A DNA stretch of 64,000 nt from Solirubrobacter ginsenosidimutans (GTDB taxonomy: Bacteria; Actinomycetota; Thermoleophilia; Solirubrobacterales; Solirubrobacteraceae): assembly GCF_027587205.1 (NCBI RefSeq), contig NZ_JAPDOD010000006.1:62001-126000 (forward strand), written 5' to 3'. Positions 32,817 to 41,213 of this stretch are shown in pieces. Position 1 is the first letter of the stretch; the number at the start of each line of letters is the position of its first letter. The notes beneath the pieces are model-generated. The model made no database searches, was not told where the DNA came from, and saw only the letters and a list, made by a program, of their open reading frames with translations. A program made the position numbers and the translations under genes.

Positions 32817-32848
32817 TACTACAGTCTGTAGTACGAGGTTCTGTAGTA
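32817..32848. promoter_or_regulatory. BlaI/CopY-like operator with extra half-site
   Basis: TACTACAG (32817-32824) and CTGTAGTA (32826-32833) are perfect eight-base arms around one base. CTGTAGTA recurs at 32841-32848. The core TACA...TGTA and outer TAC/GTA resemble BlaI/MecI/CopY-family operators. The site lies upstream of the cupredoxin gene and near the 5' end of the ECF42 gene, so either could be controlled. No BlaI-family gene is in the window. Confidence 0.5.
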
Positions 32849-32866
32849 GGCCCCGACAGGAGAGTG

Positions 32867-33220
32867 ATGAAGCCCCGCATCCCCAAGCTTGCCTCGACCG
32901 CGACGTGTGCCGCCGCCCTGCTCGGCCCGGCGGCGTTCGCGCACGCGGCAGCCGAAGCCCCGAACGCAGCCCCGACGACGCACGTGAGCATCAAGCAGTT
33001 CGCGTTTCACGCCAAGCGCGTCGTCGTCAAGAAGGGGAGCCGCGTCGTGTGGAAGAACAGCGACAGCGACCCACACACGATCAAGAGCGCGAAGGGTCAC
33101 TTCTCCTCCGAGGCGCTCGACACCGGCGACACGTACAGCGTCGTGATGCGCCACGCGGGGACCTTCTCCTACATCTGCACGATCCACCCGTACATGCACG
33201 GCGAGATCGTCGTCCGGTGA
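32867..33220 (+). CDS. Secreted cupredoxin (plastocyanin-like)
   Basis: A 117-residue small blue copper-type protein. A signal peptide (KPRIPKLASTATCAAALLGPAAFAHAA) precedes a cupredoxin domain: VSIKQFAFHAKRVVVKKGSRVVWKNSDSDPHTIKSAKG and GTFSYICTIHPYMHGEIVV. Candidate copper ligands are His in DPHT, Cys and His in CTIHPYMHG and the Met. AGGAG lies four bases before ATG 32867 (a GTG at 32864 is possible). Likely role: extracytoplasmic electron transfer or copper binding. The stop overlaps the next start (TGATG). Confidence 0.92.
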   Translation: MKPRIPKLASTATCAAALLGPAAFAHAAAEAPNAAPTTHVSIKQFAFHAKRVVVKKGSRVVWKNSDSDPHTIKSAKGHFSSEALDTGDTYSVVMRHAGTFSYICTIHPYMHGEIVVR

Positions 33221-34176
33221 TGGCCATGGAACACGACAGCGAAGACGACGGGATCGACCGCCGCGGGTTCCTCGGCTGCATGGCCTGGGCGGGCACGGCG
33301 GTGGTGCTCAGCGCCTGCGGCGGCCAGGTCACCTCGCGAAACGCCTCGAGCGCCGTCGCGAACCCGCGCGCCGACTTCACGTTCGCCCAGATCAGCGACA
33401 GCCACATCGGCTTCAATCACGCGCCCAACCAGGACGTGGCCGGCACGTTCGAGCAGGCCGTGGCGCGCTTGAACGCCCTCCCGCAACGGCCCGCCTTCGT
33501 CGTGCACACCGGCGACCACGTCCACCTCTCCGCCCCGGAGGAATTCGACACCGTCAAGCAGATCGTGAGCACGATCAAGACCGATCGGGTCTTTCACGTT
33601 CCGGGCGAGCACGACGTCTTCGTCGACCAGGGCAAGCGCTACCGGCAGTTCTTCGGCAAGGGCTCGCACGGCTCCGGCTACTACAGCTTCGACTACAAGG
33701 GCGTGCACTTCCTCGCCCTCGCCAACGTCCAAGCCTCCGAATCCGAGACCGGTGCCGGCGGCATGAATGGCCTCGGCCGCCTCGGAGCCGAGCAGATCGC
33801 GTTCGTCAAACGCGACCTCGCACACCACTCCTCCGACACACCGCTCGTCATCTTCGGCCACGTCCCGCTGCTCGCCGTGTACCCGAAATGGGGCTGGGCG
33901 ACGGAGGACAGCGCCCAGGTCCTCAAACTGCTCACACGGTTCTCCTCGGTGACAGTGCTCAACGGCCACATCCACCAGGTGCTCGCCAAACACGAAGGCC
34001 GGATCACGATGCACACCGCCAACTCGACGGCCTTCCCGCAACACCGCCCAGGCGAAGTGGCGCCGGGCGCGTTCGACCTCCCGGCAGGCGAGTTGCCGAG
34101 CCGCCTCGGGATTCGCACGGTGCGCTTCGTCCGCGGCCGCTCGCGACTCGCGCTCACCGACCAGACGCTCGCGTGA
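33220..34176 (+). CDS. Tat/lipoprotein-type metallophosphoesterase
   Basis: A 318-residue calcineurin-like phosphoesterase. The N-terminus has a twin-arginine-like signal (DDGIDRRGFLGCMAWAGTAVVLSACGG) ending in a lipobox (LSAC), so it is probably exported folded and lipid-anchored. Metal-site motifs are AQISDSHIGF, VVHTGDHVH, HVPGEHD (GNHD variant), IFGHVPL and NGHIHQ. Relatives hydrolyse phosphomono- or diesters; a substrate cannot be named. It is translationally coupled to the cupredoxin gene, suggesting both work at the cell surface. A strong hairpin follows the stop. Confidence 0.9.
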   Translation: MAMEHDSEDDGIDRRGFLGCMAWAGTAVVLSACGGQVTSRNASSAVANPRADFTFAQISDSHIGFNHAPNQDVAGTFEQAVARLNALPQRPAFVVHTGDHVHLSAPEEFDTVKQIVSTIKTDRVFHVPGEHDVFVDQGKRYRQFFGKGSHGSGYYSFDYKGVHFLALANVQASESETGAGGMNGLGRLGAEQIAFVKRDLAHHSSDTPLVIFGHVPLLAVYPKWGWATEDSAQVLKLLTRFSSVTVLNGHIHQVLAKHEGRITMHTANSTAFPQHRPGEVAPGAFDLPAGELPSRLGIRTVRFVRGRSRLALTDQTLA

Positions 34177-34180
34177 CCTT

Positions 34181-34216
34181 CGGGCGGGCGAGCGCCTCGC
34201 GGCGCTCACCCGCCCG
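34181..34216. terminator. Bidirectional hairpin terminator
   Basis: Arms 34181-34196 and 34201-34216 pair at 15 of 16 positions around the loop TCGC. It separates two convergent phosphoesterase genes, starting 5 bases after one stop and ending 9 bases before the other, so it can serve both directions. Confidence 0.75.
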
Positions 34217-34225
34217 AGGTTCAAC

Positions 34226-36097
34226 TCACGGGTTCGTGGTCGACAGCGTGAACGTCAGCGTCTTCGCGTAGGAGCCCGTGCGGAGCGCCTCGTTCGCGCC
34301 GATCGACTGCTTGAAGTCGATCGCGACGTTGTCGTTGGACACCGGAGCCGCGTACGTCTTGACCGTCGACGGCAGCGGCGTGCCCGCGACCTGCAGCGGG
34401 GAGGTGAGGGCGAACGTGCCGTTCACCAGGCGGCCCGGAGCGGTCGTGCTCGGGTCCGTGGCGGTGAGCGCTGCGTCGCCGGCGGTCGAGACGACCGTGG
34501 CGGTGGTCGACGCCGTGTAGTCCTTCGCGATGCCCGGCGTGAACGCGCCGAACGCGGCCTGCGCGCCGAGCGTCAGTGCGAGAGTGGCCGGGACGGTGCC
34601 GCCGACCGGAGCGTCGGCCGGGGTCTCGGCCGCGTGGATGACGACCCTGTCGACGATGGAGCCGACCGGCTGCGCCGCGGCGCCGCCATTGTTCGGGCCG
34701 CACCACGAGACGTTGCCGACTTCGACGGCGGCGTTCGGAGCCGCGCACGTGCCGGAGCGGATGTTCTCGACGACGAGGGCGTCGTCGCGCGCCTGGACCT
34801 TGACGTAGGTCCGGACGTGCTCCTGGTTCTCGACCGAGTTCGCGTAGTGGCGCTTGCCCGTCGGGTCCAGCGGGTCCGGGCCGAACTCGCCGGCGCGCGG
34901 GGTGCTCAGGTCGTAGTACTTCGAGCCGGACGCGGAGTTGCCCGTGACGTAGATGACGCCGCCGGGACCCTGCGTCACCTGGTTGGCACCAGGCTGCTCG
35001 CTCGCGTTGCCCTTCTGGCCATTCTTGAGCGCGTAGGAGCGCGAGTAGCTGTGATCGTGGCCCTGCAGGACCAGGTCGACGCCCAGGTCAGAGAAGGCGG
35101 TCGGGAAGTCCTTACGACGCTGCACGTTGTCGCTGTCGTTGGCGTGCGACGCCGGCGAGTAGATCGCGTGGTGATACACGAGGACCGTGTACTTCGCCTC
35201 GGCGCCGTGCGCGTTGACGACGCTGGTGATGTAGTTGACGTGCGCGACGTCCTTGGCAACGCTGTACGCGTTGCTGTTCAGGTGGATGAACAGGACGTTC
35301 TTGTACGTGTACCAGTAGTCGCCGCCGGACCGGGTGCTCGCGTCGCCGTTGTAGAAGTCCGCGGAGCGGTCCGTGTTGGGCGTCCAGAAGTGCTGGTCGT
35401 AGGCCCTGCCGCCGACGTCATGGTTGCCGATCGTGGCCGCCCACGGGTACGAGCGCAGCTTGTCGGAGCCCAGGAACGCGTTCCACTGCGCCTCGGTGTT
35501 GGCGGTCTCGACCTGGTCGCCGCCCGACACGAGCAGCTCCGCGTTCGGGTTCGCCTCGGTCGCGACCTTCAGCGTGTCCTCCCAGCCGGCGCCGTCCTTC
35601 GGCACGTTGCCGGACGAGCCGATCTGCGGATCGCCGAAGAACAGGAAGTCGACATTGCCGCTGAACTTCTGCGTCTTGAACGTGTACGTCGCCGACCAGC
35701 CGCCCTCGGCGCCGACCCGGTACGAGTACGCCGTGTTCTCCTGCAGGCCGTCGAGGACGGCGTGCGCGTTGAACCCACCGTTGACGGTGTTGGCGGCGAC
35801 GGTCGCCGCGAAGGTCGGGGCGTTCGCGGGGAACGCGCCGTCCACCAGCTGCGAGGTCGGCGCGAGCTGCACCGACTGCGTCGTGTTGGCCGACGTGTAC
35901 CACGACACGACCCGCTGCGACGGCTTGGCGCCGACGCCGAGCACGATCGCGCTGTTGGTCGCCGGGGCCTGGGCACCGGCGATGGTGATCGAACCGATGC
36001 CGAACGCTGCCGTGACGACCAGAGCCGCCAAGCCAGCGACCCCCGCCGAACGGCGTGTGGCGTTGCGGGACTTCAATGTCCCATTGGAGAGCTTCAC
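34226..36097 (-). CDS. Secreted purple-acid-phosphatase-like metallophosphoesterase with C-terminal module
   Basis: A 623-residue exported phosphatase. After a signal peptide (VAGLAALVVTAAFGIGSITIAGAQA) comes an FN3-like N-domain of purple acid phosphatases (SQRVVSWYTSANTTQSVQL ... LDGLQENTAYSYRVG). The metallophosphoesterase domain shows LFFGDPQIG, LVSGGDQVE, TIGNHDVGG, VYHHAIYS and LQGHDHSYSRSY. The last ~120 residues (TVPATLALTLG ... LTFTLSTTNP) match the C-terminus of the unrelated secreted protein at 2091-4826. Likely role: phosphate release outside the cell. The upstream gap (36098-36235) should hold its promoter. Confidence 0.92.
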   Translation of the reverse strand: MKLSNGTLKSRNATRRSAGVAGLAALVVTAAFGIGSITIAGAQAPATNSAIVLGVGAKPSQRVVSWYTSANTTQSVQLAPTSQLVDGAFPANAPTFAATVAANTVNGGFNAHAVLDGLQENTAYSYRVGAEGGWSATYTFKTQKFSGNVDFLFFGDPQIGSSGNVPKDGAGWEDTLKVATEANPNAELLVSGGDQVETANTEAQWNAFLGSDKLRSYPWAATIGNHDVGGRAYDQHFWTPNTDRSADFYNGDASTRSGGDYWYTYKNVLFIHLNSNAYSVAKDVAHVNYITSVVNAHGAEAKYTVLVYHHAIYSPASHANDSDNVQRRKDFPTAFSDLGVDLVLQGHDHSYSRSYALKNGQKGNASEQPGANQVTQGPGGVIYVTGNSASGSKYYDLSTPRAGEFGPDPLDPTGKRHYANSVENQEHVRTYVKVQARDDALVVENIRSGTCAAPNAAVEVGNVSWCGPNNGGAAAQPVGSIVDRVVIHAAETPADAPVGGTVPATLALTLGAQAAFGAFTPGIAKDYTASTTATVVSTAGDAALTATDPSTTAPGRLVNGTFALTSPLQVAGTPLPSTVKTYAAPVSNDNVAIDFKQSIGANEALRTGSYAKTLTFTLSTTNP

Positions 36098-36235
36098 CGA
36101 CGTTCCTTCCCTCTTTCGTCGATACGAGTGCGAGATAGACCGCGGTCAGCTTCCAAGACCCGCTAGGCCGGATTGTGAAGAACTCGGTGAACCTGTCGTG
36201 TGCTGACAATGAGGTAGGTGTGAGCACCTCGGAGT

Positions 36236-37378
36236 TCAGAGGCGCGGTGTCGCGAGGTCGGCCAGCGTGAAATCGAGGTCCTGCCCGAAGTGCCGCCGCA
36301 TCCGGGCTCGCAGCGTCGCGTACCGGCGCTTGGCCTCCGAGTGGCGCCCGCGACGGATGGCGAGCGACAGCAACAGGCGTTGCACATCCACGTCGAACGG
36401 TTCCATCTCGGCCAGGCGCATCAGGTAGGCGGCGGCGTTGTCGAGCTGGCCATCGGCCAGATGGAGCCGGGCCAGCGTGCGCAGCGCTTCGGCAGCAAGG
36501 CCGCGGAGCCGCTCGCGTTCGGCGAGGACCCAGTCCGCGTAGGGCTCGTCGGCGAGAAGCTCGCCCCGGTAGAGGTCCGCGGCTCGCGTAAGGGATGCCG
36601 ACGCACCAGCTTCGCCTCGAGCAGCGGCGGACCGACCCGCGGCGACCAGCGACTCAAAGCGGTCGGCGTCGATCTCGATTCGCGTCGTGTCGAGTCGGTA
36701 TCCGCCGCTCTCGGCGACGATGAACGAGGAAGGTCGGCGCCGCTGCCGCTCGGGCTCGAGCGAGTTTCGGACGACGTGCACGAAGTAGCGCACGTTGCGC
36801 AACGCGGCAGTCGCTCCAGCGGGCCAGAACACCTCGGCCAGTTCGTCGATCGGCACGGGGCGAGCGCGGTGGACGAGCAGGTACTTGAAAAGCTGCCCTG
36901 CGCGCTGCTGCAGCCATTGGCCGGCGATCGACGTCTCCGCGCTCGCGAGCCTGGTCCTTCCCAGGACGCCGACGGTGAGCCGAGGCGTGGTGATCCAGTG
37001 CGGTTCCGTGCGGCGGCGGCGGTCGCCACGCTCGCCGGGCCGGGCAGTAACGAGCAGGCCCGCGTCCTGAAGTTGCGTGACGGTGATCCAGAGCGCACTG
37101 GGATCGCCGTCGCGTGCAAGGTCGACGCGGAACTCGGGAATCGGGTCCTGCGCATCGGCGACGAGGTCGAGGAGGCACCGCCTGGCCAGCACGCTGGAGG
37201 GACGCCGGCAACCGAGCAGATCGCAGCAGCGCAGCGGCAGCTCGCCGTCGGGCCGGCGCAGTGGCCCCAGCAGCCGCTCCGCCTCCGGGTTGTTGCCGAT
37301 CAGTCGCCCATCGTGATCGAAGGCGAGCACTCCGAACGGGACGGACGCGAGCACCTCTTGAGAGCTCAGCCCAGGCAT
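36236..37378 (-). CDS. PAS - BTAD (SARP-like) transcriptional regulator
   Basis: A 380-residue protein. Residues 1-~110 look like a PAS sensor (ASVPFGVLAFDHDGRLIGNNPEAERLLG) with a cysteine-containing loop (LRCCDLLGCRRPSS). Then a winged-helix DNA-binding domain (FKYLLVHRARPVPIDELAEVFWPAGATAALRNVRYFVHVVRNSLEP) leads into a bacterial transcriptional activation domain of TPR-like helices (AADLYRGELLADEPYADWVLAERERLRGLAAEALRTLARLHLADGQLDNAAAYLMRLAEMEPFD). ATG 37378 is used; a longer frame adds implausible residues. It is divergent from the FG-GAP protein gene, a possible target. Confidence 0.88.
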   Translation of the reverse strand: MPGLSSQEVLASVPFGVLAFDHDGRLIGNNPEAERLLGPLRRPDGELPLRCCDLLGCRRPSSVLARRCLLDLVADAQDPIPEFRVDLARDGDPSALWITVTQLQDAGLLVTARPGERGDRRRRTEPHWITTPRLTVGVLGRTRLASAETSIAGQWLQQRAGQLFKYLLVHRARPVPIDELAEVFWPAGATAALRNVRYFVHVVRNSLEPERQRRRPSSFIVAESGGYRLDTTRIEIDADRFESLVAAGRSAAARGEAGASASLTRAADLYRGELLADEPYADWVLAERERLRGLAAEALRTLARLHLADGQLDNAAAYLMRLAEMEPFDVDVQRLLLSLAIRRGRHSEAKRRYATLRARMRRHFGQDLDFTLADLATPRL

Positions 37379-37678
37379 ATCCACCCGCCCCACGCCGCTG
37401 GTTCTGGAGATCCAATGTCGCCGAGGACGGCGCGCGGCGAAACTGGCCACGCGACCAGTGCGGCCCCGTCCTCGGCCGTGTCACTCGACGGATCCAACTC
37501 CCTACCAACACGCCCGCCAACCGAGGGTCAACCGACCCCACGTAGCGTCAAAACGGCCGAGTCCAGACCGCTCACACACCAAGAGACAAGCGTCCAAAGC
37601 GCTGATCGGCGGCGGTCTGCTCGCGCCGTCCGTCCAAGACGGGCGGCACTTGAACAAATCCAGCGGGAAGGAGTAGGA
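37379..37678. other. Divergent intergenic region
   Basis: Three hundred bases between the PAS-BTAD regulator and the FG-GAP gene. No credible gene. AAGGAG just before ATG 37679 is the only clear element. The region should contain both promoters, but I could not identify convincing -35/-10 pairs or repeats. Confidence 0.5.
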
Positions 37679-39028
37679 ATGGCGCGTCTCGGACGTTGTG
37701 CAAGTGCTATTGCGGCGATGGTGGTGCTGCTGGGGGTCGTGTTCGCCGGGACCGCGAGTGCCGTGCGGCCCGGCAGTCCTGGAGCGAGCGGTCGGGCGAG
37801 TCTCTCGCAGTTGCCCACGGGGCTTGCCTCGGCGGTCAGAAGCGCCGTTGTCACTTCGCCACAGCAAAAGCTCCGGGTTCCGAACACCGCCCTGTTCGGG
37901 TTCTCCGTGTCGCTGAGCTCAGACGGCGGCGTGGCGCTGATCGGCGCGCCCAACACCGACCCGCCCAACGGCGCAGCGTATGTCTTTGCACGCATCGGCG
38001 GCATCTGGATCCTGCAGCAGAAGCTCCAAGTCATCCATCCCATCCCGTTCAGCGCCCGGTTCGGCTCGTCGGTGTCGCTGAGCTCAGACGGGCGCACCGC
38101 ACTGATCGGCGCGCAGGGCACCAACCCAGCGAGCGGCGGACAGGACACCGCGTACGTGTTCGCCCGCAACTTCGCGGGCCTATTCATGCTGCAGCAAGAG
38201 CTTCCGAACCCGGCGGGTGCCTCCTCCGGCAACGCGTTCGGGTTCTCCGCGTCGCTCGGCTCGGATGGGCGCACGGCGGTTATCGGCGCGCCCAACACCG
38301 GCGGCGGCAATTCTCCCACCGGCGCGGCGTATGTGTTCGCTCGAGGCTTGTTCGGCGGCTGGACCCTGCAGCAAACCCTCCGGCCTAGCGACAACGCTTT
38401 CGACGCGTTCGGCTCCTCGGTGTCGCTGAGCTCGGACAGCCGTTCGGCGTTGATCGGCGCCCCCTCCAGGGACGGCGGCGCGGCGTATGTGTTCGCCCGC
38501 GGCCTCGCCGGCGGCTTCAGCCAACAACAGAAGCTCCAAGCCAGCGATCGCGCCTCCGTCGACGCGTTCGGTGGTTCGGTGTCGCTGAGCGGCGACGGGC
38601 GTACGGCATTGATCGGCGCCTCGCAGAAGGCGATCGGCCCGAACGACTTCCAGGGCGCAGCGTACGTGTTCACTCGCGGCGTCGCCGGCGGCTTCACGCA
38701 ACTCCAAAGGCTGCAAGCCGCAGACGGCGCTGCCTTCGATGCGTTCGGGACATCCGTCTCGCTGGACAGCAGCGGCACCCGGGCGCTGATCGGCGCGCCC
38801 GGCGTCGACGGCGAGACAGGCGCGGCCTACCTGTTTGCTCGCGGCACCGTGGGCGGCTTCACCCAGCGCCAAGAGCTCCAAGCCGCGGATCGCGCGACCC
38901 GCGACTTCTTCGGCTGGTCCGTGACGCTGAGCTCTGACCACCGCGTGGCCCTGATCGGCGCGATCCAGATTCCGGACACCCCCGCCCCGCGGACCGGCGC
39001 GGCGTACGTGTTCCCCGGCCTCACCTAA
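37679..39028 (+). CDS. Secreted FG-GAP repeat protein (seven-bladed propeller)
   Basis: A 449-residue exported protein. A signal peptide (CASAIAAMVVLLGVVFAGTASA) precedes seven tandem repeats of about 55 residues, each with FG.SVSLSSDGR.ALIGAP...... GAAYVFARG. Seven repeats fit one complete beta-propeller of the integrin-alpha/FG-GAP kind; calcium sites are not obvious. Such proteins are usually surface adhesion or matrix-binding proteins. ATG 37679 has AAGGAG upstream. A strong hairpin follows. It is divergent from the PAS-BTAD regulator. Confidence 0.88.
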   Translation: MARLGRCASAIAAMVVLLGVVFAGTASAVRPGSPGASGRASLSQLPTGLASAVRSAVVTSPQQKLRVPNTALFGFSVSLSSDGGVALIGAPNTDPPNGAAYVFARIGGIWILQQKLQVIHPIPFSARFGSSVSLSSDGRTALIGAQGTNPASGGQDTAYVFARNFAGLFMLQQELPNPAGASSGNAFGFSASLGSDGRTAVIGAPNTGGGNSPTGAAYVFARGLFGGWTLQQTLRPSDNAFDAFGSSVSLSSDSRSALIGAPSRDGGAAYVFARGLAGGFSQQQKLQASDRASVDAFGGSVSLSGDGRTALIGASQKAIGPNDFQGAAYVFTRGVAGGFTQLQRLQAADGAAFDAFGTSVSLDSSGTRALIGAPGVDGETGAAYLFARGTVGGFTQRQELQAADRATRDFFGWSVTLSSDHRVALIGAIQIPDTPAPRTGAAYVFPGLT

Positions 39029-39039
39029 TTGCAGAAGCT

Positions 39040-39077
39040 CGTGTGTGTGCCGTCCGCCCGGGGGCGGCGCACACACG
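39040..39077. terminator. Hairpin terminator
   Basis: CGTGTGTGTGCCG pairs with CGGCGCACACACG, with an inner CCGCCC/GGGCGG stem. It lies between the convergent FG-GAP and SDR genes, 12 bases after the first stop, and can act in both directions. Confidence 0.7.
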
Positions 39078-39107
39078 ATCTAGCGCGCTGGCGTTTCGAG
39101 AGCGTCG

Positions 39108-39941
39108 TCACACACGGTCGGCGGCGCGGCGCTCGACCTCGCGCAGCAGCGCCTGGACCTTCGGATCGCGGCGCAGCCGCTCGTCGACGAGCGGGTTCAG
39201 GATTCCGCGCAGCACCGACAGGGGCGCCCACCGGCGTGGACGCACGATCCGCGCGGCGCGACGCTCGATCCCGGCCGCGATCGCGGCGCCCGCCACCTCC
39301 GGCGAGAGCCGCTTGTGCAATGGCTTCGGATACGTCGCGAGCATCCGGTCGGCGAGCGGGTCGGCGTCGATGGTCTGGTGCACCATGTCGGTGTCGATGA
39401 AGCCGAAGTAGGCGACGCCCGCGCTCGCGCCATGCTGCGCGAGCTCGACGCGTAGCGCCCGGCCGAGCTGCTCGACACCCGCCTTGGCGACGGCATACGG
39501 CGTCGCTCCGACGCCGTTGGCAAAGGCATACACCGACGCCACCAGGACGACGTGGCCGCCGCGCTGTGCGATGTGCGGCAGGCCGGCGTGGACGGTGCGC
39601 CAGACGCCCAGCAGGTTGACCTCGACCACCCGCTCGAAGACGTCCGGGTCCATGGCCAGCGCGGTCGTCACGTACGGGGCGATGCCCGCGTTGGCCACGA
39701 TCACGTCCAGCCCGCCGAAGCGCGCGACCGTCGCCTCCACGGCGTTGCCGATCGCCTCGCGGTCGGTCACATCGGCAGCGAGCCCTATTGTGCGCGCGGC
39801 GTCGAACGCGTCGGGCGCATCGAGGTCGATCAGCGCAACCGAGGCGCCGCGCGCGTAGAGCTCGCGCGCGGTCGCGGCGCCGATCCCGCGCGCCGCGCCG
39901 GTCACCAAAGCGACCTGGCCATTCAGCGAGTAGCGGCCCAT
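39108..39941 (-). CDS. SDR-family oxidoreductase
   Basis: A 277-residue classical short-chain dehydrogenase. Cofactor turn TGAARGIGAA (residues 14-23), Asp in LIDLDAPD pointing to NAD, VANAGIAP, catalytic Ser in LVASVYAF and Tyr/Lys in YAVAKAG. The longer C-terminus (WAPLSVLRGILNPLVDERLRRDPKVQALLREVERRAADRV) is typical of SDRs acting on larger hydrophobic substrates. Substrate unknown. A fragment of a second copy of its C-terminus is found at 52695-52733. Confidence 0.92.
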   Translation of the reverse strand: MGRYSLNGQVALVTGAARGIGAATARELYARGASVALIDLDAPDAFDAARTIGLAADVTDREAIGNAVEATVARFGGLDVIVANAGIAPYVTTALAMDPDVFERVVEVNLLGVWRTVHAGLPHIAQRGGHVVLVASVYAFANGVGATPYAVAKAGVEQLGRALRVELAQHGASAGVAYFGFIDTDMVHQTIDADPLADRMLATYPKPLHKRLSPEVAGAAIAAGIERRAARIVRPRRWAPLSVLRGILNPLVDERLRRDPKVQALLREVERRAADRV

Positions 39942-39971
39942 GAGGGGACTCTATTCCGGTTGAATACGTCG

Positions 39972-40715
39972 ATGTCGTTGGCACATGGTGAGACCGCCGT
40001 TCGTGAGGCCGCTCCCGAGGTGGTTCGCCCGAAGGGCGTCGCGCTGGCGATCGAGTCCGCTCCGACCCTGCTGCTCGGGCTGCAGCGGACCGTCGGCAAC
40101 GCGGCCGTGTGCCGGTTCCTCGCTCGCCAGCCAACTCCGGCGCAGACGCCCACGGCCACACCGGTCGCGAAGGTCGGGACCGTCGGCGGCAAGCGGCCGG
40201 CGATCACGGAGACGTCGAAGACGTTCGACGACTGCAACGCCGCGGTCGCATGGATCAACTCCGGCGTTTACACCGGCGAGGCGCAGCCCGTTTACAAGCC
40301 GACCGCCGGGAAGATCCGGCACAAGAAGCTGCCCGACGGGACCCAACAGGGCGAGGTCGACATCAGCTGGGCCTACGACCCCTCCTCGACGGCCGAGGTG
40401 ATCGTCCCGACCTGGGCGGACATGACCGCCGACGAGAAGGCGGCGGTCGCCAAGTACAAGTCCGCGCTCAAGGCGCACGAGGTCATGCACTTCGACGTCA
40501 CCGACAAGGTCGTCAAGGCGCTACCGAAGACGGTCAAGGCGACCGGCAGCGACCCGCTGGACGCGACGACGAACCTCCAGAACGAGGTCAACACGTACCA
40601 GTCGGACGCGCAGACCGCGATCGACACCGCGACGACGGACTACGACACGCTCACCGGGCATGGCGCGACACAATCCGCGGTCGGCGGTGTCGATGTGCAC
40701 CTCGCATGCCCGTAG
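39972..40715 (+). CDS. Probable injection-system cargo metalloprotease (DUF922-like)
   Basis: A 247-residue protein. Residues ~25-50 contain LLLGLQRTVGNAAVCRFLARQP, the same LQRxxGNxAV motif as in the 29472-30494 protein. After a Thr/Pro linker comes a DUF922-like zinc-protease domain: FDDCNAAVAWINSGVYTGEAQP, GEVDISWAYDPSSTAEVIVPTWADMTADEKAAVAKYKSALKAHEVMHFDV with HEVMH (HExxH, about residue 168). No signal peptide. It is predicted to be an effector loaded into a contractile injection system or similar; the apparatus is not in the window. Confidence 0.65.
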   Translation: MSLAHGETAVREAAPEVVRPKGVALAIESAPTLLLGLQRTVGNAAVCRFLARQPTPAQTPTATPVAKVGTVGGKRPAITETSKTFDDCNAAVAWINSGVYTGEAQPVYKPTAGKIRHKKLPDGTQQGEVDISWAYDPSSTAEVIVPTWADMTADEKAAVAKYKSALKAHEVMHFDVTDKVVKALPKTVKATGSDPLDATTNLQNEVNTYQSDAQTAIDTATTDYDTLTGHGATQSAVGGVDVHLACP

Positions 40716-40751
40716 GTTGACGGGGACACCGGCAAGGAGTAAGACCGAACG

Positions 40752-41192
40752 ATGGCGCACGCCTCCGGCGCCCGCAGCGTGTTGATCGTCGCGAACCGCA
40801 CGGCCGCGACTCCCGGGCTGCTCGAGGCGGTCCGCCGGCGCACCGCGGAGGGGCCGTGCCGTTTCGCGCTGCTCGTGCCACGCGCGTATTGGGACGGGGA
40901 CACCGAGGAGTCGGGCGTCACGCTCGAGCTCGCCATCCCGCTCATCGAGGAGGCTGCAGGCGGCCGCGTCGACGGGCTGATCGGCGACGAGGATCCGGTT
41001 CGCGCCGTAGAGACCGCGCTTTCCCAGCGACACTACGACGAGATCATCGTGTCGACCCTGCCGGCGCGCGTGTCGCGGTGGCTGCACATGGATCTGCCGG
41101 CGCGCCTGCACCGCATCGGCCTGCCGATCACGGTCGTGACCGCGAAGGAGGCCGACCGGCCGCTTGCGCCGAGCGGGAAGCCGCGAGTGTGA
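40752..41192 (+). CDS. Hypothetical protein, nucleotide-binding/USP-like fold
   Basis: A 146-residue alpha/beta protein (RSVLIVANRTAATPGLLEAVRRRTAEGPCRFALLVPRAYWDG ... VDGLIGDEDPVRAVETALSQRHYDEIIVSTLPARVSRWLHMDLPARLHRIGLPITVVTA). The order of strands and helices resembles the universal-stress-protein/HUP group, and related actinobacterial proteins carry the VLVVANRTA start. No ATP-binding G-2x-G-9x-G motif is clear. AAGGAG precedes ATG 40752. Confidence 0.75.
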   Translation: MAHASGARSVLIVANRTAATPGLLEAVRRRTAEGPCRFALLVPRAYWDGDTEESGVTLELAIPLIEEAAGGRVDGLIGDEDPVRAVETALSQRHYDEIIVSTLPARVSRWLHMDLPARLHRIGLPITVVTAKEADRPLAPSGKPRV

Positions 41193-41213
41193 CCTCGCGC
41201 CCGCGCCCGACGA

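Noticed and set aside
34634..36166. A 510-codon plus-strand frame opposite the acid phosphatase
   Set aside because: Val/Arg/Asp-rich antisense composition; the minus strand shows complete phosphatase motifs.
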